Source: an uncultured Veillonella sp. (GTDB taxonomy: Bacteria > Bacillota > Negativicutes > Veillonellales > Veillonellaceae). From it: 13,603 nt of DNA. The stretch lies in NCBI GenBank assembly GCA_934183145.1, contig CAKPSA010000025.1, forward strand, positions 1-13,603, given 5' to 3'. Shown piece by piece: positions 6,939 to 12,901 of this stretch; position 1 is the stretch's first letter, and each line of letters begins with the position of its first letter. The notes under the pieces were generated by a model that was not told the DNA's origin, did not search any database, and worked only from the letters and a program-made list of their open reading frames with translations. The position numbers and the translations under genes were made by a program.

Positions 6939-7679
6939 ATGATTCAAGTTGAGCATATATGTAAACAATATACGAACCACCATCATACGGTTTATGCCGT
7001 AAATGAAGTATCCTTCTCTGTAGCGGAGAATGAACGGGTAGGCATTGCTGGCGGAAGTGGTTCTGGTAAAAGTACGCTTCTTAAACTCATTGCGATGTTA
7101 GAAGCGCCTACCTCTGGTACTTTGCAATTATTCGGCGCAGATATTACATCTATTAAAAATCATAGAGAATTATATCGTTCTATGCAGATGATGTTTCAAA
7201 ATCCCTTGGCGATCATTCCGCCACGGATGAATTTAGAAGCTTTTCTTTTAGAACCATATATTAACTATGGGCTTATGGATATAGCGGCTGCAAAGGAAGA
7301 TATCCGCAAATGGATTCAACATGTAGATCTACCTGAAACCATTGTTCAGAAATATCCTCACGAAGTAAGTGGTGGTCAGCTGCAACGTGTAGTACTGGCA
7401 AGGATTATGTTGATGCATCCAAAACTAGTACTCTTTGATGAACCTACATCAGCCCTTGATGCGGTGAATCAAAAGCTGGTACTAGATTTATTACAAAAAC
7501 TTCACAGGGAACAACCCTTCGGCTACGTATTTGTTAGCCATGACATAGGACTTTTACAAGCTGTAACAGACCGAATCATCGTTATGAAAGATGGGCAAAT
7601 CGTAGAAACTATCGAATCAAAACGACTTAAAGAAGCGGTACACCCATATACAAAAGCACTTGTGGAAGCAAGTTTATAG
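6939..7679 (+). CDS. nikE: ABC importer ATPase 2 (NikE/DppF family)
   Basis: A 246-residue ATPase with Walker A GGSGSGKST (38-46), Q-loop Gln87 in MMFQNPLAIIPP, signature VSGGQLQR (143-150), Walker B LVLFDE (163-168) with PTSALD, and switch His201. The end, HPYTKALVEASL, is the usual C-terminus of this subfamily. It starts one base after the nikD stop with only a weak ribosome binding site, so it is probably made by coupled translation. A short His run (NHHHT, residues 13-17) precedes the first strand. It lies in a loop and I give it no function. The last codons and the bases just after the stop form a 30-bp tandem duplication, and a decayed copy of this gene end is found 2 kb downstream at 9657-9717. 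It is the last gene of the Fur-controlled operon. Confidence 0.93.
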   Translation: MIQVEHICKQYTNHHHTVYAVNEVSFSVAENERVGIAGGSGSGKSTLLKLIAMLEAPTSGTLQLFGADITSIKNHRELYRSMQMMFQNPLAIIPPRMNLEAFLLEPYINYGLMDIAAAKEDIRKWIQHVDLPETIVQKYPHEVSGGQLQRVVLARIMLMHPKLVLFDEPTSALDAVNQKLVLDLLQKLHREQPFGYVFVSHDIGLLQAVTDRIIVMKDGQIVETIESKRLKEAVHPYTKALVEASL

Positions 7680-7718
7680 ATGAAATCTCTTGTAGCAGCA
7701 AGTGAGTAAATGAAAGCC
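7659..7718 (+). repeat. 30-bp tandem duplication across the nikE stop codon
   Basis: Unit 1 (7659-7688) and unit 2 (7689-7718) share CTTGT, AGCAAGT, TA and ATGAAA at equal spacing, about 22 of 30 bases. Read in the nikE frame, unit 1 encodes LVEASL and a stop, while unit 2 would encode LVAASE and a stop. In the relic at 9657-9717 there is only one unit, and its stop lies three bases before AAAGCCCCTG, just as unit 2 does here. The gene end was therefore probably duplicated in nikE. Confidence 0.6.
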
Positions 7719-7790
7719 CCTGTATGATTGATATTATTTTTACTGGACAACCGGTAAAGGAAATATATATCAATCTCTACAGGGGTTTTT
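7713..7790 (+). terminator. Long-stem intrinsic terminator of the importer operon
   Basis: CCCCTGTA (7717-7724) pairs with TACAGGGG (7778-7785), ATTGATAT (7727-7734) with ATATCAAT (7767-7774), and TTTACTGG (7739-7746) with CCGGTAAA (7751-7758, one wobble), all nested. TTTTT follows from 7786. The first bases, AAAGCCCCTGT, are the same as in the terminator at 9722-9750. Confidence 0.85.
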
Positions 7791-7824
7791 ATTTTATTTA
7801 GGCAATATATGATATAACTACAAA

Positions 7825-7852
7825 TTGACATATCGCGAAATTACGATATAAT
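7825..7852 (+). promoter_or_regulatory. arsR-type promoter with overlapping inverted-repeat operator
   Basis: A perfect TTGACA (7825-7830), 16 bases and a perfect TATAAT (7847-7852) make a very strong promoter. Inside it, ATATCG (7830-7835) and CGATAT (7844-7849) form an inverted repeat with an 8-base centre, covering the space between the boxes and half of the -10. The same half-site lies upstream of the oxidoreductase gene (8267-8290). The layout fits autorepression by the regulator encoded next. Confidence 0.8.
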
Positions 7853-7872
7853 AATCCTAGAGGTGATTAAAG

Positions 7873-8175
7873 ATGAATCAATTAGAGATCTTTAAAGCAC
7901 TTGCTAATGAATCACGTCTACAGATTTTATTTTGGTTAAAGGATCCTAAACAATACTTTAACCATCAAGAGCCTGTAGATATGGTAGAGGTTGGGGTATG
8001 TGTCGGTCAAATCCAGCAAAAACTAGGCGTTACCCAATCAACAGCATCTCAATATTTGTCTGTATTGCAAAAGGCGGATTTGGTGATTGCTACACGGATT
8101 GGAAAATGGACCTATTACCGTCGCAACGAGGAAACCATTTCAGAATTAGCAAAGTTGGTAGAAACTGAATTATAA
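7873..8175 (+). CDS. ArsR/SmtB-type winged-helix repressor with a single cysteine
   Basis: A 100-residue regulator. The opening LEIFKALANESRLQILFWL is typical of the ArsR family. The recognition region is IQQKLGVTQSTASQYLSVLQKADLV (about 47-71), and the wing is TRIGKWTYYRRNE (74-86). The only cysteine is Cys43 in VGVCVGQI, next to the recognition helices, where classical metal sensors carry the ELCVCD pair. With one thiol, sensing by thiol oxidation or electrophile modification is more likely than arsenite chelation; that is inference. The ribosome binding site AGAGGTGAT lies just before the ATG. The gene is followed by a flavin oxidoreductase whose promoter has the same operator, so it likely represses itself and that enzyme and responds to electrophiles the enzyme reduces. 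A hairpin between the two genes suggests separate transcripts. Confidence 0.9.
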   Translation: MNQLEIFKALANESRLQILFWLKDPKQYFNHQEPVDMVEVGVCVGQIQQKLGVTQSTASQYLSVLQKADLVIATRIGKWTYYRRNEETISELAKLVETEL

Positions 8176-8257
8176 AAGAGCATGAATATATAGCACATAA
8201 GTATGTGGCACATAATGCTATAGAAATATGATTGTAATTATATAGGAATGCTTTTTT
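8174..8257 (+). terminator. Possible terminator between the regulator and the oxidoreductase gene
   Basis: AAAAGAGCAT (8174-8183), starting inside the stop codon, can pair with ATGCTTTTTT (8248-8257) with one mismatch, and inner A/T pairs extend the stem. CACAT/ATGTG (8194-8198 with 8203-8207) makes a small inner hairpin. The stem is long and AT-rich, so termination may be weak. Confidence 0.35.
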
Positions 8258-8266
8258 ATTGACTTA

Positions 8267-8290
8267 ACATATCGGAAATTCGCAATATGT
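8267..8290 (+). promoter_or_regulatory. Operator for the ArsR-type regulator in the oxidoreductase promoter region
   Basis: ACATATCG (8267-8274), a 7-base centre GAAATTC and GCAATATGT (8282-8290) make a 24-bp near-palindrome with three mismatched pairs. It shares ACATATCG, the A/T centre and an ATAT right arm with the operator at 7828-7849. TTGACT (8259-8264) and TTAACA (8264-8269) are candidate -35 boxes and TATAAT (8294-8299) a candidate -10, but their spacings are not ideal. In any arrangement the operator lies within the polymerase footprint. Confidence 0.7.
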
Positions 8291-8367
8291 AAATATAATA
8301 TAACAATTCGGTAATCAACTAGATCTTTATAATAGAATACCTATGAAAATAGGAGAAAGAGGTTATC

Positions 8368-9567
8368 ATGGCACAACATAACTTAACAGATACAATTACA
8401 TTCCGTCGTGGTTTGACAATTTCTAACCGCATCGCTATGGCACCAATGCAAACGCAATCCGCATTAGAGGGCGGCTATGTAAGTAATGATACAATCCGTT
8501 ATTACAATCATCGTTCCAAGGCGGCAGGTCTTTTGATTACTGAGTTTCACTATGTTAGTGAAAGCGGTGGTCCAGCGTATATGCCAGGTTATCCAGGACA
8601 AATGGGTATTTACTCTGATGTTCACTTAGAGGGGGCAAAGAAAATTGCTCAAGCTTTGAAGAAGGACGGTAATAAAGCTGTTATGCAAATCCATCACGGT
8701 GGACGCATGGCGATTGGTCGTTTTATCAATCATCAAGATGTGGTAGCACCTAGCGACTTACAACGTAAGTTCCCTGTTCGTGCTCTTACTGAAAGTGAAA
8801 TCGAAGAGATTATCGCTGATTTTGGCCGTGCTACCAAACGAGCTATCAAAGCTGGCTTTGATGGTGTAGAAATCCACGGTGCTAACCACTATTTACTACA
8901 ACAATTCTTCTCTGTATTAACGAACCATCGTACAGATAAATGGGGCGGCTCTTTAGAAAATCGTATGAGATTTCCATTGGCAGTAGTACGTGAAGTAAAA
9001 CGCGTTGTAGAAGAAGCAGGCGTGAAGAACTTTATCATCGGCTATCGTTTGAGTCCTGAAGAAATCCACGGCTCTGATATTGGTTATACCTATAAAGAAT
9101 CCCTTCAATTAGTGGAGACTATTGTAAAAGAAGAGCTAGATTATATCCATTTATCCTTATGGGGTGGCTATGATTCAAAACCAGAAGGTGCTGATGAATC
9201 CTTTGGCGCTCTATTCAAAGCTGTTCTAGATGATGAAACAAAACTTATCATTGTAGGTAACATCTTCAGTGAAGAAGCAGCTCGTGATGCGGTAGAAAAC
9301 TACACAGACATCATTGCCGTAGGTCGCGGTACTTTAGTAGATCCTGAATTTGGTCAAAAAATTATGAACGGTAAAGGTGATACTATCGTTCACGAAGTAA
9401 CTCCGGAACATGTGCCTAATATGCACCTAACACCAGGCTTATTTGAAGCTTTCACACGTACTGATTCCTTGGGATTGCCACCACTACCAGGTGCAGAATC
9501 CATCTATGACCAACACAGAGGAACATACGATAACCATCCACTAGCGATTCCATACGCGGAACAATAA
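8368..9567 (+). CDS. NADH:flavin oxidoreductase, old yellow enzyme family
   Basis: A 399-residue single-domain FMN enzyme (TIM barrel). Landmarks are SNRIAMAPMQTQSA (19-32), MQIHHGGR (106-113), GFDGVEIHGANHYLLQQF (163-180) with the substrate-binding pair His170 and Asn173, then NHRTDKWGGSLENRMRF (186-202) and, near the C-terminus, VGRGTLVDPEFG for the FMN phosphate. It lacks the extra FeS and FAD domains of 2,4-dienoyl-CoA reductases, so it resembles stand-alone ene-reductases such as YqiG/YqjM/NemA relatives. These reduce activated C=C bonds of quinones, enones or nitro compounds. The true substrate is unknown. AGGAG and AGAGG (8351-8362) precede the ATG. Control by the adjacent ArsR-type repressor is suggested by the shared operator. 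It is followed by a gene-end relic and a terminator, with no partner gene. Confidence 0.92.
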   Translation: MAQHNLTDTITFRRGLTISNRIAMAPMQTQSALEGGYVSNDTIRYYNHRSKAAGLLITEFHYVSESGGPAYMPGYPGQMGIYSDVHLEGAKKIAQALKKDGNKAVMQIHHGGRMAIGRFINHQDVVAPSDLQRKFPVRALTESEIEEIIADFGRATKRAIKAGFDGVEIHGANHYLLQQFFSVLTNHRTDKWGGSLENRMRFPLAVVREVKRVVEEAGVKNFIIGYRLSPEEIHGSDIGYTYKESLQLVETIVKEELDYIHLSLWGGYDSKPEGADESFGALFKAVLDDETKLIIVGNIFSEEAARDAVENYTDIIAVGRGTLVDPEFGQKIMNGKGDTIVHEVTPEHVPNMHLTPGLFEAFTRTDSLGLPPLPGAESIYDQHRGTYDNHPLAIPYAEQ

Positions 9568-9656
9568 CAACAAAACATTAACTAAATTAGTAAATGATGT
9601 TAGTAAATAACCTCTTAAAATAAATATAGATTGTAAGTAAAATTTTTAGTTAAATA

Positions 9657-9717
9657 ATTGAATCACTATACCTAAAAACTATACACCCATATACGACTTG
9701 TGAAAGCGAGTTTGTAA
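9657..9717 (+). pseudogene. Relic of a nikE-like 3' end
   Basis: The stretch aligns with the end of nikE. ATTGAATCA (9657-9665) matches 7611-7619, TACACCCATATAC (9682-9694) is identical to 7639-7651, and CTTGTGAAAGCGAGTTTGTAA matches the nikE tail encoding LVEASL and stop (9697-9717). The spacing differs by a 3-base and a 5-base deletion, the latter a frameshift. The stop lies three bases before AAAGCCCCTGTT, which opens the next terminator, exactly as in the unit-2 end of nikE. It has no start and only about 20 codons remain. The rest of the gap from 9568 to 9656 is AT-rich with a weak inverted repeat and nothing else I can identify. Confidence 0.6.
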
Positions 9718-9721
9718 ACGA

Positions 9722-9750
9722 AAGCCCCTGTTTAGAACAGGGGCTTTTTT
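9722..9750 (+). terminator. Intrinsic terminator downstream of the oxidoreductase gene
   Basis: AAGCCCCTGTT (9722-9732) pairs perfectly with AACAGGGGCTT (9736-9746) around a 3-base loop, followed by TTTTTT (9745-9750). It probably ends the oxidoreductase transcript, although it arrived with the nikE-like relic just before it. Confidence 0.92.
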
Positions 9751-9843
9751 ATACCTAGGTAATAAATTATACTTTTTCAATTATGAGTGAAATTAAAAAT
9801 AGTATATTGTGGTATGATATTTTATGAAAGAAAGGAGCTATAT

Positions 9844-10548
9844 ATGAGTGAGAATATAATGGCTTTAATAAACTTAGTTAGAAAACGATTGGACTTATTT
9901 ATAAAGATTTTGGTTTTGATTTTTATGCTATGTTTTTTTGCTGATTATTTATACTCCTATTATGAAGTGAATATATTAGATTTTGAATCTATATTACCTC
10001 AAATAGTAAAGGTATTACTACAAAAAGTAGAGTTTATTCTTTATTGGCTTATTCCTTTTGTATATAGTATACCAGTAATGTTATTTTTAATCTTATTTAT
10101 AGCTTTTGTTTTAGAATTTATAATAGAACAGTTTGAGAAAAAAGGATGTTTTAGGAAATTATCTGAAGCATTCTATGAACTTTTCAGTACTATGAAATCA
10201 TGGTGTCAATTTATAAGTAATCAAAGTTATGATTTATTACGACTATCAATAATTTATATTGCTTTTATTGGTACTATATATTACATTCTTGCTATGTTTA
10301 ATCATATAGGCAATTTAGTTTCTCCAGAGTGGTATACTTCATCATTTGAAATAATTAATCCTTTAAAGCAACTTATTTCTGTTAGTGCTTTACTACCTAA
10401 TATGGCACATAGAGAATGGATTCAATTTACATTTGTACTTAGTAAAGGCTTTGTCTGGGGATACTGTATATATTGGTTTTATATCAGTTTATATCTTTCT
10501 ATAAAAAGAGAACGTGAACTTTTTAGAAAGCGAAATCAAAATGAGTAG
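9844..10548 (+). CDS. Multi-pass membrane protein, unknown function
   Basis: The protein has 234 residues and I recognise no family. Hydrophobic segments lie at about 19-39, 63-94 (long enough for two helices or one hairpin), 131-152 and 194-220, giving four or five membrane spans. A charged cytoplasmic-looking tail, KRERELFRKRNQNE, follows, and a basic start, RKRLD, precedes the first span. Residues 96-130 (EQFEKKGCFRKLSEAFYELF) form a soluble, possibly amphipathic loop. The frame is open back to GTG 9787, but AAAGGAG (9831-9837) six bases before ATG 9844 sets the start. TGGTATGAT (9810-9818) is a likely extended -10. The gene is much richer in A and T than the genes to its left and stands alone, which suggests recently acquired or fast-drifting accessory DNA. 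It may or may not work with the nuclease-like gene 190 bases downstream. Confidence 0.75.
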   Translation: MSENIMALINLVRKRLDLFIKILVLIFMLCFFADYLYSYYEVNILDFESILPQIVKVLLQKVEFILYWLIPFVYSIPVMLFLILFIAFVLEFIIEQFEKKGCFRKLSEAFYELFSTMKSWCQFISNQSYDLLRLSIIYIAFIGTIYYILAMFNHIGNLVSPEWYTSSFEIINPLKQLISVSALLPNMAHREWIQFTFVLSKGFVWGYCIYWFYISLYLSIKRERELFRKRNQNE

Positions 10549-10658
10549 TAGATAATTATGAATTAAATATTTTGCTGAGATAGATGATTAATATATATTA
10601 TAAGATCAGTTGATTTATAGGATATGTAAGTTAATATTTTAAATTAATTGTATAGAGG

Positions 10659-10707
10659 ACTCTATATTTCTATATAGAAGTATAAATTTATGGGATTAAT
10701 ATAGAGT
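10659..10707. repeat. Nested AT-rich inverted repeat upstream of the nuclease-like gene
   Basis: ACTCTATAT (10659-10667) is the exact inverse of ATATAGAGT (10699-10707), and TTCTATATAGAA (10668-10679) is itself a palindrome inside it. There is no T-run at the end, so it is not an ordinary terminator. It lies about 30 bases before the start codon and could be an operator or an RNA leader hairpin. The rest of the 10549-10737 gap is AT-rich without recognisable features. Confidence 0.4.
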
Positions 10708-10737
10708 TCGTAAGAATATATTAAAAGGAGTTATTTT

Positions 10738-11208
10738 ATGATGACTTTAGAGGGTTTTAATGATGCATTAAAAATAGCATTAGATATGCTGTTTTATAAA
10801 GATCAATACTTAATATATAATGAAACTAACATGCATGTGAGTGAGTTATCTATCTCTCATAAACTAGGACACTATTTAGCACTATTAATCGACGAATATG
10901 ATGTGGATTGTGAATATAATCGAAATTTAGCCGACCCTAAAACTAATGAGGCAAATCATTTAATAAGACCTGATATTATAGTACATAAGCGCGGTTCCAA
11001 TGATGATAATTTTGCTATTATAGAGATTAAGCCTTGGTGGAATGATGATATAGGTAAGGATGTAAAAAAACTCTATGAAATGACAAAACAAGATGGTCAA
11101 TTTCGATATTATTTTGGTTTTAGTATAGTCATTAACAGAAATAGAGATTCGATTATCACGAAAATAATAGAGAATGGTGAAATTATATATGATGATATTC
11201 ATATATAA
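10738..11208 (+). CDS. Small protein with PD-(D/E)XK nuclease-like residues
   Basis: The protein has 156 residues. The arrangement fits the PD-(D/E)XK fold: a helix with Glu36 in HVSELSISHKLGHYLALLID, strands with RPDIIVH (Asp79), AIIEIKPW (Glu96, Lys98), then a helix with KDVKKLYEMTK and the strand FRYYFGFSIVI. The pattern E...D-x(n)-E-I-K is the usual metal-binding core. The spacing of 16 residues between Asp79 and Glu96 is normal, because the KRGSNDDN loop lies between two strands. Such domains occur in restriction enzymes, repair nucleases and phage-defence proteins, but also in inactive relatives. There is no DNA-binding or membrane segment beyond this core. AAAAGGAG (10723-10730) supports ATG 10738; ATG 10741 is also possible. 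The gene is AT-rich like its left neighbour and ends at a terminator shared with the convergent gene. The fold is inferred by eye. Confidence 0.7.
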   Translation: MMTLEGFNDALKIALDMLFYKDQYLIYNETNMHVSELSISHKLGHYLALLIDEYDVDCEYNRNLADPKTNEANHLIRPDIIVHKRGSNDDNFAIIEIKPWWNDDIGKDVKKLYEMTKQDGQFRYYFGFSIVINRNRDSIITKIIENGEIIYDDIHI

Positions 11209-11223
11209 AGTCTAGCAAATATA

Positions 11224-11252
11224 AAAATGGCTCCCTATAAGGGAGCCATTTT
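11224..11252. terminator. Bidirectional intrinsic terminator between convergent genes
   Basis: AAAATGGCTCCCT (11224-11236) pairs perfectly with AGGGAGCCATTTT (11240-11252) around a 3-base loop. T-runs lie on both sides of the stem, so it serves both the nuclease-like gene on the plus strand and the small Cys-cluster gene on the minus strand. Confidence 0.9.
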
Positions 11253-11262
11253 CTATATATTC

Positions 11263-11610
11263 TTATGCAATTTCCGCCTTCAAATCAATAACGTGTTTAC
11301 ATGCAACGCAACCAGGGCAGTCGCAGAATTCTGCACCTTGTGCTTTGATGGATTTAGCATGTTGTAATAGGTTAGCTGCACCTTCTGCACCAAGGATTTG
11401 TGTAGCGAGTTCAGAGCTAGCAAAGCCAATTGTTTCATCAATAAAAGCAATGTTTTGTTCTGCTACAGATACGAGTTGTTTAGTAAGCTCTTCTTGTTCA
11501 GGTTTGCCTTCTGCATTAATCCAAGATTGAGCGAATTCCTTTACTGTTTCATTGCTTGTAGGTGCATCTAATAAAGTTTGTACGAGTTGTGTTAATTGTG
11601 TATGTGTCAT
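11263..11610 (-). CDS. Small conserved protein with a C-terminal CxCx2Cx2C cluster
   Basis: The product has 115 residues, starting MTHTQLTQLVQ. An all-helical-looking body, with LLDAPTSNETVKEFAQSW and EQNIAFIDETIGFASSELATQILG, is followed by CDCPGCVAC with Cys96, Cys98, Cys101 and Cys104, suited to bind a metal such as zinc or an FeS cluster. I recall similar small proteins in Clostridia and Negativicutes, sometimes labelled as Hsp90-related chaperones. That label is not supported by any visible Hsp90 domain. The frame is open up to 11658, but AAAGGGGA directly before the ATG at 11610 fits as ribosome binding site and the extension has none. Its base and codon use is more like the core genes at the left of the window than like the AT-rich genes around it. 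It is monocistronic, with the terminator at 11224-11252. Confidence 0.85.
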   Translation of the reverse strand: MTHTQLTQLVQTLLDAPTSNETVKEFAQSWINAEGKPEQEELTKQLVSVAEQNIAFIDETIGFASSELATQILGAEGAANLLQHAKSIKAQGAEFCDCPGCVACKHVIDLKAEIA

Positions 11611-11807
11611 GATAATCCCCTTTTTATAACTACTAACTATAGTTTTGGAATAGTGCATTTAGTATCATATGAGCATCTGTTCCTTTTGGTGAGTTCATTA
11701 TAGCATCTATAATAATTTTGACTAGTAGAATGATTTGCGATAGATACTATCAAATGTGATAGATTTGTGATATTTATAGAAAAGTTATTTTGATAAAAAG
11801 TGTAATA

Positions 11808-12803
11808 TCAAATGAATTTATTTAATTCATTCTTCCAATTTTTAGGTAGCTTCATTTTACGAGTGACTTCAGAAAAGAGGCTTGAAGGCAATTCAGTTTC
11901 TAGGTTATTTAATTCATCGAATAATCGTCGGAGTAATTGTTTATAGTCTCTCTTGGTTAGGAATAGACGTAGTAACAAGATAATGTCAAAAATACCTCCT
12001 TGAAATGCTGGTGTTGTGATTCCTATATAAAAGAAGCTAGTTTGAATGGGTTTACCATTCTTGTTTTTGGCATAGTAGTCATAGAGTCGATCTTCATGTG
12101 CACAAACATTGCGAAATGCTTTTATACAGTTAATTGCACTCATAAAATCTTTTAAATAATTTTGAAGAGTGATTTTAGTTGCTGCTACATTACAGTTATT
12201 TTTGAATTCATAGAGTACTGATTTTAAAATTTCGATTTGGGTGGGCTCTTTCAGATTATAAAAAAGATTACATGTTTGTCCTAGAGTTAACTTAGTTATT
12301 AGCACCCATAGGGGAAGTTCTTTGTGTTCATTGAAGTAGTGGTAAAATGGTCCTGACTTAGTGACGGAGTCAGTATTCTGCTTAGTTACTGATGACAGTG
12401 CTGCGATTAGTGAAGTTGTTTGTTGATGGTTAGTATCTCTATAATTATTGATATTAAAATAGCTAAAAGCTTCTTTTGGATGTTCTGCGGAGAATTGGTA
12501 GGCAATTTTTGATTTTATGGAGTTTTCTGTCATGAGAATATACTTCATGAGAATATTTCTTAGGTTTCTGTCGAATTCATATAGGGCATATATTTGCTCA
12601 AAAGTAGTTCCATTTTTATAGTAATCATCTTGTCGCTTCTTGCTTTCGACTAAATCTAAGAATATATGCTTGTACCCATTAATTAATTGGTAGTAGTTTT
12701 CTCTAATCAATATTGCCTTGGCCTTGCTGCCATTAGAAATCTCAATGTTACGATTACGGAGCATCTTTAGCTGTTGATTATGCGTTTGAAATGGTTTTGC
12801 CAT
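11808..12803 (-). CDS. Abi_2 family protein (AbiD/AbiF-like HEPN toxin)
   Basis: A 331-residue abortive-infection family protein. The Abi_2 landmarks are in order: MAKPFQTHNQQLKMLRNRNI at the start, ENYYQLINGYKHIF (35-48), FEQIYALYEFDRNLRNILMKYI (68-89), and FRNVCAHEDRLY (230-241). The last contains R231-N-x3-H236, the Rx4H motif of HEPN ribonucleases. Proteins of this family act as RNA-cutting toxins that stop growth after phage infection; that is family knowledge. The start is placed at the ATG at 12803 because family proteins begin MxKPFxT. The longer open frame up to 12881 would translate the hairpin and T-run of the upstream RNA element, so I reject it. The ribosome binding site is weak (GGGGAAAG, 11 bases away), which suits a toxin kept low. 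Upstream on the same strand lie a small structured RNA and a strong promoter. The last codons are followed by 149 AT-rich bases without a clear terminator. Confidence 0.9.
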   Translation of the reverse strand: MAKPFQTHNQQLKMLRNRNIEISNGSKAKAILIRENYYQLINGYKHIFLDLVESKKRQDDYYKNGTTFEQIYALYEFDRNLRNILMKYILMTENSIKSKIAYQFSAEHPKEAFSYFNINNYRDTNHQQTTSLIAALSSVTKQNTDSVTKSGPFYHYFNEHKELPLWVLITKLTLGQTCNLFYNLKEPTQIEILKSVLYEFKNNCNVAATKITLQNYLKDFMSAINCIKAFRNVCAHEDRLYDYYAKNKNGKPIQTSFFYIGITTPAFQGGIFDIILLLRLFLTKRDYKQLLRRLFDELNNLETELPSSLFSEVTRKMKLPKNWKNELNKFI

Positions 12804-12820
12804 AGAGTTTCTTTCCCCAT

Positions 12821-12895
12821 AAAAAAAGAGGCGAAGTAATCCGCAGATTGCTTCGCCTCCGTAATGTTCCCTCAGGTTCATTACTAACTCTTTGT
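12821..12895 (-). ncRNA. Candidate two-hairpin small RNA upstream of the Abi gene
   Basis: Reading the minus strand from about 12895, the first hairpin is GTAATG-AA-CC(TGAG)GG-AA-CATTAC (12884-12861), with 6-bp and 2-bp stems separated by a symmetric AA/AA loop. The second is a 14-bp stem, GAGGCGAAGCAATC with GATTACTTCGCCTC (12859-12828, one C-A mismatch), closed by a TGCG loop of the stable UNCG type and followed by seven T residues (12827-12821). The second is a textbook intrinsic terminator. A promoter lies just upstream. The result is an independent RNA of about 75 bases ending 17 bases before the Abi start codon. AbiF-type genes are known to have a conserved structured RNA upstream, proposed to restrain the toxin. 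I cannot confirm that this is that family. AGAGTT near its 5' end is complementary to AACTCT next to the Abi start codon. Confidence 0.7.
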
Positions 12896-12901
12896 ATAGT
12901 T

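Noticed and set aside
7052..7080. The His run in NikE near Walker A considered as a metal-sensing site
   Set aside because: The NHHHT run lies at residues 13-17, well before Walker A, in a variable loop of this ATPase family. A short His run alone is not evidence of regulation.
7659..9717. An integrated element with attachment sites at the nikE end
   Set aside because: The duplicated gene end resembles an att duplication, but the segment carries no integrase or recombinase, and the second copy contains deletions. I kept it as a relic and only mention insertion as one explanation.
9787..9843. A GTG start 19 codons upstream of the membrane protein
   Set aside because: It has no ribosome binding site and would place the extended -10 promoter and AAAGGAG inside the coding region. 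ATG 9844 has a well-spaced site.
11611..11658. A 16-codon extension of the Cys-cluster protein
   Set aside because: The extension covers the ribosome binding site AAAGGGGA and has none of its own.
12804..12881. An in-frame N-terminal extension of the Abi protein starting at 12881
   Set aside because: These codons are the hairpins and T-run of the small RNA. The start at 12803 gives the normal family N-terminus MAKPFQT.
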